Assembly: GCF_034140825.1 (NCBI RefSeq)
Contig: NC_089038.1
Location: 23,378,001 to 23,442,000, forward strand
DNA from: Oryza sativa Japonica Group
Lineage: Eukaryota; Streptophyta; Magnoliopsida; Poales; Poaceae
DNA length: 64,000 nt
Direction: 5' to 3'
In this document: piece after piece, positions 44,409 to 55,969 of the stretch
Layout: each line of letters starts with the position of its first letter
How positions within the stretch are numbered: the first letter of the stretch is position 1
Made by a program: the position numbers and the translations under genes
The notes under the pieces: model-generated
Told to the model about the DNA's origin: nothing
Seen by the model: the letters and a program-made list of their open reading frames with translations, nothing else
Databases searched by the model: none

Positions 44409-44860
44409 TAGTGCTCGAACTTGCGTTAGGCCTCCTTTGGACAACAGGAACATATAGCATTGTAGTGCTCGAACTTGCGTTAATCCTCCTTTGGACAACA
44501 AGAATATATAGTGTTTTGTAGGGATTTGTATCCTATATGATACAATGGATAAAATGGGATATATACGAGAGAAGCGAAGGCTCCTCTCTCCAGGAATACA
44601 AGGAGTATTCGAAGACTAAAACTCCTCTTATGGCATGAGAAAATTATCTTTGTAGTGCTCGAACTTGCGTTAAGCCTCCATATTGTAGTGCTCGAACTTA
44701 CATTAATCCTCCTTTGGACAACAGGAAAATATAGCATTGTAGTGCTCGAACTCGCGTTAATCCTCCTTTGGACAACAGGAACATATAGTGTTTTATAGGG
44801 ATTTGTATCCTATATGATACAATGGATAGAATGGGCTATATACGAGAGAAGCGAAGGCTC
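44409..44860. repeat. Local tandem/segmental repeat with five copies of a ~54-bp unit
   Basis: Units beginning GTAGTGCTCGAACTTGCGTT occur near 44409, 44463, 44654, 44685 and 44739. Several continue as CCTCCTTTGGACAACAGG. A longer block, with TTTGTATCCTATATGATACAATGG and GAGAAGCGAAGGCTCC, is present at about 44523-44590 and again at about 44801-44870, so a ~280-bp stretch was duplicated. The right copy is interrupted by the CACTA element that starts at 44875. Confidence 0.8.
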
Positions 44861-44874
44861 CTCTATGAGGAATA

Positions 44875-46486
44875 CCCTACTAGAAAAACGATTTTTTATG
44901 GCATTTGGAAAATATTTTTCATGGAGGCTAAGTGAAAAAACCGCCAGCGCAGAAAATGGCGGGGGTCGGGGGTCACGGGCCGCCAGCGGAAACACATCTT
45001 CGCTAGCGGTCGCCTTAAGCCGACCGCCATCGAAGATATGTTATTTTCGCTGGCGGCCCTCTTAACTTGACGCCAGCAAAAATTGGTATTTTCGCTGGTG
45101 TTAGGTTAAGAAAACCGCCAGCAAAATAGCCTATTTTTGCTGGCGAAGTTGTTACAATTTTCGCTGGCGGATAATGCAGAGCTTAGGATAAAAAATCAAG
45201 CCATTAAGAAATCACCGCGCATCCACCTACCCGTCCTTATCCTCTCTCCTCCTCCCTCCTCCCTCCTCCCTCCATATCCAGCCCTCTCTTCCTTCCTAGT
45301 CCCTCCAGATCCAACACCTCCTCCCTCAGATCCACAGGCGGCAGCACCGCGGGCGATCGGAGGAGAGGGTGGTGGCGGGCTCGGGGCGCGGGCGGCGTGC
45401 TCGGGTGTGGGCGATAGCGCTCGGGTGCGGGCGACGGAGGAGAGTGCGGCGGCGAGCTCGGGGCGCGGGTGGTGAGGTCAGGCGTGGGCGGCGGCGCTCG
45501 GGCACGGGTGACGGAGGAGAGGACGGCGTGAGGTCAGGCGTAGGCGGCCCGGGCGGCGGCGCTCGGCGACAGGGAGGCGCGAGGCGGCGGATCCGGCGAC
45601 GGGGAGGCGCGAGGTGGCGGATCCGGCGATGGGGAGGTGCGAGGTGGCGGATCCGGCGACGGGAAGGCGCAAGGCGGCGGATCCACAGGTCTCTCTCCCC
45701 CACTCCTCACTCCTCCTCTTCCCCCGCCGCCACCACCCCCTCTCCCTCTCTCAAATCTAGCGTTGCGTGGCTTTGCAGCGGTGGTGGCGAGGCGGAGGCG
45801 GTGGAGGTCGCCGGGGCTCGGCAGCAGGGTCGTCGAGGCGGTGGAGGTCGCCGGGGCTCGGCAGCAGCGTCGTCGAGGCGGAGGCGGTTGAGGCCGACGG
45901 GGCTCGGTAGTGGCAACGGTGATGGTGCAGGGGACTTCAAGGACGACGACGCCGGCGACAGCGGTTCTCTGTATTTGTGATGCTTGTAATATTTGTGATG
46001 ATATTTGTGAAGCATTGTATTTGGATTGATGCTTGGTGTTCAAATTTTTTGTTAAATGTGTGGATATTTTTGATGCTTGAATGCTTGGGAGAATGGAAAT
46101 TTTTAGCTGTAAATTGTACATGTAAATTTATGTGTGGATGGAGCGCAGACGGAGGTGGACGGAGCAGTGTTTTTTTTAAAATATATTTTTGCTTTTTAAA
46201 TTTCCGCCTCTTCGCTGGCGGCTAGGGCAGCTGCATGGTTTTGATTTTTGCTGGCGGTCGATTTAACACAGCCGTCAGCGAAAATGAATTTTTGCTGGCG
46301 GTTGGTGGAAGACAACAGCCAGCAAAAATGGATCTTTGCTGGCGGCTGGCTTAAGACGACCGCTAGCAAAAATTCATTTTCGCTAGCGGTCGAAGATCTT
46401 GACTGGCCTTTGCTTTGTGGCGGCTCTAAATTTCGCCAGCAAAAACCCTAAAATGGCCGCCACGAAAAATGGTTTTCGTAGTAGTG
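44875..46486. mobile_element. Non-autonomous CACTA element, 1.6 kb
   Basis: The left end CCCTACTAGAAAAACG and the right end CGTAGTAGTG form a slightly diverged CACTACTAGAAAAA-type inverted repeat. ATA flanks it on both sides (44872-44874 and 46487-46489). The uninterrupted target, GGAATACAAGGAGTATTCG, exists at about 44592-44610. Subterminal regions are crowded with GCTGGCGG/CCGCCAGC units in both orientations. The core (45290-45930) is GC-rich and holds a ~30-bp unit around GGCGGATCCGGCGACGGG repeated four times (45580-45685), plus two copies of a TGGAGGTCGCCGGGGCTCGG unit (about 45803 and 45845). No transposase is seen. Confidence 0.85.
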
Positions 46487-46489
46487 ATA

Positions 46490-46852
46490 CAAGGAGTATT
46501 CGAAGACTAAAACTCCTCTTATAGTGTGAGAAAATTATCTTTGTTTATTAAATATTTCTCGGGTCCGCTTATATGTATAGGGCTAATACAATGGATAAAA
46601 TATGATATATTAAGATTAATAATGCGCTCTAAATAGCTATTCGAAATGGCAACTTCCTTATTCCACGTGAGACTATAAGCACGTTTATCAAACTATACAT
46701 AGAAGTTTTTTTTTATAAAATCCATTTTTTAAGTTTGTATAATTAATAATCAATTAATTATAAGCTAATAACTTGTCTCATTTCGCATGCTGCTAAATAT
46801 CTCAATCGAACCGCTAATCCGAACGAAGCCTAAATGATGCATGTAGGGAAGT
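46490..46852. other. Continuation of the host repeat disrupted by the CACTA element
   Basis: The first ~50 bp (CAAGGAGTATTCGAAGAC ...) resume the sequence broken at 44874. About 46680-46830 is an AT-rich MITE-like end (AAGCTAATAACTTGTCTCAT ... CCGAACGAAGCCTAAAT). The family was not resolved. Confidence 0.5.
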
Positions 46853-46854
46853 TA

Positions 46855-47101
46855 CTCTACCTGGTCATAAATATTTCTCGCAATTGATTTTGGATATAAC
46901 TTTTGACTATCCATCTTATTAAAAAATAACATATAATAATATGAAATTACTCTTTATTCTATTGTAAGTTGTGTTTTTACTAATGTTACTCTATCCTTTA
47001 CTTACATTTTGCAATTTGAAGTAAATTTTTGAATAAGATGAGATGAATTGTCAAACATCATTTCAAAAGTTAATTCCTCAAATATTTATGACTAGAGGAA
47101 G
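46855..47101. mobile_element. Stowaway-like MITE, 247 bp
   Basis: CTCTACCTGGTCATAAATATT at the left and AATATTTATGACTAGAGGAAG at the right form an inverted pair with TA on both sides (46853-46854 and 47102-47103). Size and AT-rich interior fit Stowaway. The termini are diverged from the CTCCCTCCG consensus. Confidence 0.75.
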
Positions 47102-47103
47102 TA

Positions 47104-49679
47104 CAAGCTTGCCCTTGCATGGGGGTATAACCTAATGATATCGTGGTAAATCTCCATTTGGTTTGGCCCATGGATCAAGCCATTTTCACGAATCACGACG
47201 CCAACTAGCTAGCTGTGGTCCTTGGATACCAACAAGGAATGTTTTGAAGTGCTTCAATTTGCATATGAGACATTCAACATCATTTTCTTCCATCATCCCA
47301 TGGTCCAGGGCAAACCTCCATTGATAAGAAAGTCTCTTCTAGCACCTTTGAGCCTTTGAGGCGCCTTTACAATCTGCCTCGAGTGATCTTCAAGCCTTCT
47401 AGAAGCCTTTGAGGATTTCGGCATGGCTTCAAAGATGGAAGTTTTCGTTTTGTATGTCTAGTGTTTACCTTTTGCCTTTAACTCGAGAGGTCCGAGAGGG
47501 CTCCTTGCTTCCATAGAATTTTTCCTAGACGGCCCTATGGAACAAAGGCTTGTACTTTTTTTTTTTGGACCATATGATATTCCTTTCGAATGGCTCTATG
47601 ATAGGGTTGACAGTATAGCAACGGTTCCCGCCACATCAACCGCGGTAAATGTTGTTACCGTGGGGTGGGTAAACTATAATTATGGTTTGGTAAAAATTGT
47701 TTTGTTTCAAATTTGAAAAAAAAAATCATAGAAGTAGTGCATAAAGTCTAGTGCTCTATAGTGGAAACCTTATGTGAAAAATACAAATTAAGTTAACTTT
47801 TTTTTAGCCAAACCGAAGTGGAAATGACAAAAATGAAAAAAAAAAGTCATGAAGCACGTTTAAGCCCAACAGAAGGAAAGATATCTTCTCTTTCACTGTA
47901 CAAACATTTTTTTTAATATGTTTATAATTTCCTGATTTTATTTTTTTTTTAAAAAAAGGCTTATCAAGAGGCACTTACTGGTACCATCGAGCTGCCTCCT
48001 GCCTCCACCATGGCCATCCCTCACAAACCATAATCTGGCTACCTAGCTTGTCGACCAGGACCATGCATGTCGCCCATGACCTCCAAGGAGGAGATGCCGC
48101 TCGATCGAATGATTTTCCAGCGAACGAATAATGCCGCCGTATGCCGCTGAATGGCAACATGCATGAGAACGAACCGTGGAGGTGGGAGATACGGATTATT
48201 CAGACTACAAGGCAACAATTTTATAAAACGGTCCGTGTACATAGGCTGATTGCCCCAGCACCATAACGGGCAGCTCGAATGCTCGATCATTATTTTGCGA
48301 GTAACGTTAAACACAACGTACGATATCATAACTACTCCCTGGGCCGGTCATGTGCCCCACATCTTCCAGTATCCTACACTACGTGAAGAGATATCGGATT
48401 GAATACCGATCGAGTTACTTCTACTCATCTATTGTCACGTACGAATCCAAGTACCACTGTGTAGGGTCACTCACTCCGCAGCAGAACAAAAGGTCGTGTA
48501 CCGGTGTACGTAGGCAGAGAGACCACCAGTGGTTCCTTTTAAAATTTCTCCGGGATGCATGGGCCTGGCCGATCCTGCTTGAACAGTCGAGCCTGTGAGT
48601 GACCCACGAACGAAAGGCTGCCCGTGCCCGGTGATCAGGCCGGTGTGTGACAGGAAGGGCCATGTCCTGGGCACATCAGGGTGGAGCATAGTATATGTGC
48701 AAATGCAACGCACTCGCATGGTCGAATGATGGTGGCTGGCTGGCACGAGCTGGGGAGGGAGCGACTGGGTCAGTGAGAGTCAGTGATGTGACCAAGTAGT
48801 CCACGGTAGGGCCCGACCGACCGAGGTGCGTCGCGTCCGACGCGAACACGATCATCCGACCCAGCCCAAAGCTAGAAGGGCAGGCCCTCGCATGTGCCGG
48901 TTTTTAGGAGTAGTTCTGCACGCCGTCACGTGGAGCGCAGATGGGCTCGGCGCAGATGGACTCTGCCCGTGTACCGCGCCCCGCTCCGGCCGGCAGCCGC
49001 GCGTGCCGTGGCAGGCGTCAGGCAGCAGCAGCAGCAGCAGCTGCTGCTGCTAGCTCCGAACCGAACCACCTGAACGGCAGCCTGCAGCTGCAGGCAGGAG
49101 GCGGGGGAATCCGCCCCGTGTTCGGCGTGCGCTGGCCTGGAGCGCTGTGCGCTGCGCGGCCGCCGGGACGCAAAGGCGCCGCCGCGAGCCTGTTCGGTTC
49201 ACACACGGCGGCACGGTTGGGCGGAGGAGGCGCGGGGGCATATGTGCGTGTGGTTTGGAGCTGGAGGTGGTGTGAGCGTGTGACAGAATTTTGTGCGGAA
49301 CGTTTTGGCACTAGCTTGGTCGTTGGCGCAGTTCCAGAAAGATTCCGTGCTGCCAAGTTTGGATAAAGAATTCCAAGGGCACATGCGACCGTGAAGCTCT
49401 CGATATACATGCATGGTTACTGGGTGAACCATACGCTTGTGGTTTTTTGATAAGGAAACCAAGCTTGTGATTAGTTAACCAATGCTTACGAGAACTTCGA
49501 ACGAGTGGCCGCTTTCTTTGGTCTTTCATTTTTGCGAGGAGGGTGGCTGCTGCTGCTGTGGCCTGTGGGGTAGATCAAAAGGGGCGCTGGGTGTTTCTTC
49601 GGCTCCGCAAACTCTCGCACTCGTACAGCGCACAGGTTCATTCTTCGGACGCACCACGGCCCACGAGTGGTGAGAAACG
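47104..49679. other. About 2.6 kb of intergenic DNA, no gene recognised
   Basis: Only short frames without domains are present. Positions 49018-49052 hold a CAG run followed directly by a CTG run, a potential trinucleotide hairpin. Positions 49050-49230 are GC-rich. There is nothing else I can support. Confidence 0.35.
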
Positions 49680-50728
49680 CCGCGGGAATCTGATTCGTAT
49701 TTCTAAACCATAATACTAAATATATTGTCTTTCTAACTATTAAAACCAATGCAATTTCACTCCCTTGGTGCTTCTAGGGAACGATTTCGCTGACGTAGTG
49801 TCTACATGACGATATTGATCCGATCTTCATCCAGCGTGGCATTGACGTGGCGTTTATATAGCATTTGAATTTTAAATATATACATATGAGACTCATTTGT
49901 CATTCACAAAAAAAATATTGTGAGACCCACTTACACGTGGGGCCCACAACCATCCTCTCCTTCCCTTCTTCCTCCTCCCTCCCTTTCCATTCTTTCCTTT
50001 CTTTCTCTCCCCCTTTGCCATTTGTGGGGAGAGCTGGAGCGGCAGCGCGTCTCTTGGCTGGTGGCCATGGCCGTGGCCGAGGAGGCCGGAGACGAGAGTG
50101 GCAGCGGCAGCGGGCGAGGGCTGGAGCGACGAAGGTGGGCGGGCGGGCAAGGGCTAGAAAGGAGAGGAGAGAGGTGGCGCTGCCGAGCTCGTGAGCATCA
50201 TCCGCGCCGTCGAGCTACTCCTCTACCTCCGCGTTGTCGCCTACTGAAGCACTGCTGCAGTCCGAGGCTATGCCGGGGGATGGAGAAGGGAGAGGGCTCT
50301 CGCCCGCCCACCCACCGTCGCCGCTCTCGTCTCCGGCATCCTCAATTGCAGTCACCGCCACCAGCCGCGAGACGCGCTGCTGCCGCTCCTGCTCTCCTCG
50401 TCGCGGCACCGCTTGAATCCGCCGCCCAGCTCTTTGATGCCGTCGTCGCCGCTCCATCTCTTATTGCCACCGCTCAACCTCAGCTTTATGGGAAGGAGAG
50501 GATGATTGTGGGCCCCATAATAATTTTTTTAATGATAAATAGGTCACATATGACTTTTAAATTCTAATACCATATCAATACCATATTGAACGAAGACCAG
50601 GTCAACACCTTCACATCAGCTGAAACTGTCATCCAAACTATCGAGGAAGTCAAATTATACCGGTTTTAATAGTTGGATGGTTGAGAAATCTGGTATTGTG
50701 GTTAGATATACGAATTAGATTCAGCCGC
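49680..50728. mobile_element. Foldback/MULE-like element with ~230-bp inverted ends
   Basis: The left arm (from about 49684: ATCTGATTCGTATTTCTAA, then AACTATTAAAACC) and the right arm (ending about 50728) are inverted copies over roughly 230 bp with scattered differences. They read inward through TGTGGGGCCCAC-type blocks near 49937 and 50509. The core (50030-50470) is GC-rich and has no recognisable domain. A clear target duplication was not found. A third, direct copy of the right arm lies at 51060-51190, and another fragment near 30465-30590. Confidence 0.55.
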
Positions 50729-51200
50729 TTAACTAGTGAAAAACATATATGTGGACTCGTTCGTCATTCACACAACAAAAAATTTAGGCTCACTGACATG
50801 TGGGGCCGACATGTCATCCCCCCTCTCTCATCCTTCCTTCTCCCTCCCTCTCTGTTTCTCTTCCTCTCCCCTTCGGCAGCGAGCGGGCGAGAGCCGGAGC
50901 GGCGACACCATCTCTCCGGCCCTCACCCCTCCGGAGATGGAGGAGGTGTCGTGGCCGGCGAAGAGGGTGACCATGGCGGTGTCGATGATCCCCTCTTTGG
51001 TCAGCAGCGACCCGCCGCTGTTCAATGCCGCCACGTAGGCGCCACGTCAACGAAACTGCCCTTCAAAACCGCTGAGGGAGTCAAATTGCACTGGTTTTAA
51101 TAGTTGGGGGTCGAGATATCCGGTATCGTGGTTCAGGGATATGAATTAGATTCGACCACTAGTTAAGGGAGCCTAAGTGAACTTATTTCCCTGGACAAAC
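50729..51200. mobile_element. Second, partial copy of the same foldback family
   Basis: ACATATATGTGGACTCGTTC near 50742 parallels ACATATGAGACTCATTTGTC in the first unit. The right end (about 51073-51195: GTCAAATTGCACTGGTTTTAATAG ... GTGAACTTATTTCC) is the best-preserved terminus of the family in this window. The left end is missing, so this is a partial copy abutting the first. Confidence 0.5.
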
Positions 51201-53350
51201 CTATGTCCGGCTCGTCTCAGTTTGGATTGTGTGGGTCATCTAGATGGGCTTTGTATTGCTAGGAAGGAGATAAGAGCCCGTTTAGATGGAGGAGCCCACA
51301 ATAATCTCTTTAAGCTAACATGAAGTCCTAGTATAAGGTTTGGCTAGGAAAATCAGAGCCAAACTTTAGCTAGCAATAAGTAAGGGACAAAACCGTCACA
51401 TTTCCTCTTGTATCATTGTTGTGAGGAAGGTGCCAAGAAAACATACAATTGTCACAAGTATTGCCGTGGTACCTAATACAATCATAGCTCTGATTGGTTC
51501 AGCCACGAGTGACAGGCTATAAAAAAATATAAATGAAGAAACCAGCAAAGTTTGTGATTTAAAAGTTAAGGTTGAAAGATAGACTATGAATAAGAAACCC
51601 CAAATCAACCTGGAACTAAAATTAAGTTTTAAAACTTAAATTTTAACTGTGAATGACAGTTAAAATTTTAACTTCACTATACCACTCAGCGTGTGAATTG
51701 CCACAATGAATAAAAACCGTTGCAATTTTGTGCTAATTAAAACATAAAGTGAACAATTTAGACGCAAACTATATCGATCTGTTTTTAAAGTTCAGTTTAT
51801 AAGATAGAAATTTTACCAAGTAGGTCCTATTTCACTATTTTTATAGAATTGAAGATTAAAAACTGTCCGGAAGAGAATGACAGTAGCAGGGCGTGTGATG
51901 GTTAAGTCGTGAACATTGAAGTCGTCCGGAAGAGAATGGTGGAGCAGTATGCGATGGTGGAGTCGTGGGAAGGGAGGATATTGAGCTAGCTTAGTGCGTT
52001 TGGGTTTGTTATCTTAACTCGGTTTGGTAACCTTAACGATCTAAAAGCATAACTCAGCTTGGCTCGACTCACAACTTGACTCGTTAACGAGTTCTCTCAT
52101 TAATATCACATTTGCATCTTTGAATTGATTTACCAATTTATCATATATTAATATAATGAATAAACACCAAATGATAAATAACTCATTGAATCCAAATAAT
52201 TTATAAGCAATTAATGGACTAATGTACTTATGTATAAAATGTATAAAAATATATATTGACCTCATGGCCTAGCAAGCTACACAAGTAGCTAACGGTATAT
52301 CTTATTAAGCTAATGAGCTAAAAACCTAGCTCGACTCAATATACTATGGCTATGAGTTCAAGCCGTTCGAAACCATCGGCTTTTTTTTTAACCGCTAGTC
52401 ATGAGTTCAGTGCATGGCTAGCGCATATCCCACACCACATGTGCGGGTGTGTTTTTAATAGGAATTTAGTAATGTTGAGAGGATTTATCATCTATCTTTC
52501 TTTTTCTTAAACGTGTGTTAGAGATCTACCCGCAAATGTGTAACTATAGTGTATGTGCACAATGCACAGTGCACGTGTGTTTTCTGTGTAACAGGGGGAA
52601 AAAAGAAAGAAAAAGAACGGCAGCGGCAACGTGGGCGCCCAACGAAATCTGAATTTCTGAACATCCCGGAACGTAAGAACAGCGCTACGTTGGCCGAGAC
52701 CGGAGAGCGACGTGGATGTTAAGCTTACTCCAGGCCTCAGAAAAACAAGAGGATCCGGGAGACTGAACTGATGATGGACCGGGGGCGAGGGCCACCGCAA
52801 GATGCATTGCAGCAGGCGCGAGCCCGCATGGCCACATCTCGCAAATCCTCGCTTCCCCTCCCCCTCGCCCATCGTTTACCGACGCAATCTGCCAATCTCG
52901 CATTCGCAAGAGCTGTACCGCTCGGTCCACGAGCAGCCAACCTTGGCATTTTTACCTCCGAAAGCGAGCTCGACCTCCTCAAGAATGACAGAATCGAACG
53001 CCGAATATCCATCAGCTGCGTAGCCATCACCGCCTGCGTCGCAGAGAGGGCCTCCCATGCAGTACCGCGTACAATATCACGTACTACCTGAAAGGCTGGA
53101 ACGCTCAGTTCTTCACCGCGACAAGAATCACCGAGGGGAAAAAGAAAAAACGGCGGACACATAATGGATGGAGCAGCTGAACTTTGAGATGTGTGTGACA
53201 CACATGTGTTTGTGTGGGTGACGCGATGGCTGTGCGAGAACGCTGGGAGCCATACGTTGGGCTATCCGAAATCTCATCTCTCGCCCAATCCGGGCCTCAC
53301 GATGACACCTCGCTGCACCGCGCACCACAAACCCCTGGCGCGCCCAATCC
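51201..53350. other. About 2.1 kb of intergenic DNA upstream of GAPA
   Basis: 51400-52370 is AT-rich. A minus-strand frame at 51396-51608 encodes a strongly hydrophobic 70-residue stretch that could be a decayed gene fragment. 52020-52370 has AGCTCGGCTCGA-like repeats common in plants. 52700-53200 is GC-rich with overlapping frames in both directions and no recognisable domain. The last 200 bp are the GAPA promoter, with CCAAT near 53285 and 53345. Confidence 0.35.
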
Positions 53351-53358
53351 CACACTCA

Positions 53359-53364
53359 TATATA
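53359..53364 (+). promoter_or_regulatory. GAPA: TATA box of GAPA
   Basis: TATATA in CTCATATATACACACTTCCC lies 71 bp upstream of the ATG at 53430, giving a leader of roughly 40 nt. A CCAAT motif lies about 15 bp further upstream (near 53345). Confidence 0.65.
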
Positions 53365-53429
53365 CACACTTCCCGGCCTCGCCGTCCTAGCTTGCTGCTG
53401 CTGCATTCTTCTTGATCTGATCGTCGGAC

Positions 53430-54921
<1,492 letters not shown>

Positions 54922-55969
54922 GAACGTAGAAGCTGCTGCTGCTGCTGCCTTTGTAACTCCACCTCGCTCCAAAAATTTTCCCCAGACTTCTTCCTTCTTC
55001 CTCTCGATCCTTTGTAATGAGAATTTCGAAGTTTCGAGCGCCCAACACAGTTTCTTGTTTCTTTCTTTGCTTTTCTTCCCCACCTCATCTGACTTTTCAC
55101 TGTCCGGCACGGATTATTATCGACTTCCGGCAATTGGAAATCGCAATGCTGTGTAATGTTCATGTGTAATACCGTATATACTACCGGACACCGGTTGCCA
55201 GGTTCTGGTATAGAATTTCAGCATGTTGCTTGGGACCATTTTTGTTAGTTTTTCTGTGATGCGTGAATCTTAATTAACTTATAACATGAGGAAATGTAAA
55301 TGACTTTTAAAGGTAAAACTCACAGGGAAATTAAATACGTAATGAATTAGGAGCGAGACCGCCTTTAGATACAAAATTTAACGGTGACCAGAGGATCTTA
55401 CCACGATCGAGACGATGCGTCAAATGCGCGATGAATGGTTGAAACAAATTGCCCCAATCCAAATGGATCATGACCTGGTCAACGTGGGGCGTGTTCATTT
55501 GGTAACTCATAGTTCACATGTTCGTCATCCTGATCCTTGGTGCCTGTTGCAATGAGCAAGGATCAAGAATATATGGTACTGTGTAGGACAAATATTCCAG
55601 TCCATACAATGTAGGGAGGACGACATTTTCCTTCGGAAATCCAATTGATTTCAGAACGAACTTTTCGAACCTGTGGACTCAAAAATGAAGAAGTCCAGAA
55701 CTCTAGCTAACTAGAAGTCCAGAACTCATAGCTAACTTGATAGATACACATAATTCTTCTTTACTGATTTAGTGCTTACTATTAACTATCATGGGCCAAA
55801 TGAGTAAATTCCTGAAGCTAACATGATACTCAAGTTCAACAGGGGTCTGCTGATGACACTACATTAACAAAACGAATGTTGCCGATCTAAAATAATGTTC
55901 AGATACTAGACCAAGGAAAAGTTCATGCGATGCTCAGTAGTGGTACTATGATAAACTATCCACCCTGTT
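54922..55969. other. Convergent 3' region between GAPA and MOG1
   Basis: GAPA ends at 54921 reading right and MOG1 ends at 55970 reading left, so both 3' UTRs lie here. The GAPA side carries a CTG run just after the stop. No other gene or element is recognised. Confidence 0.5.

Noticed and set aside
45326-46121. Frames of 125-203 codons in GC-rich DNA
   Set aside because: They fall in the minisatellite core of the CACTA element and show no domain.
52501-53201. Possible gene upstream of GAPA on the minus strand
   Set aside because: Several overlapping frames exist but none has a recognisable domain or consistent splice sites.
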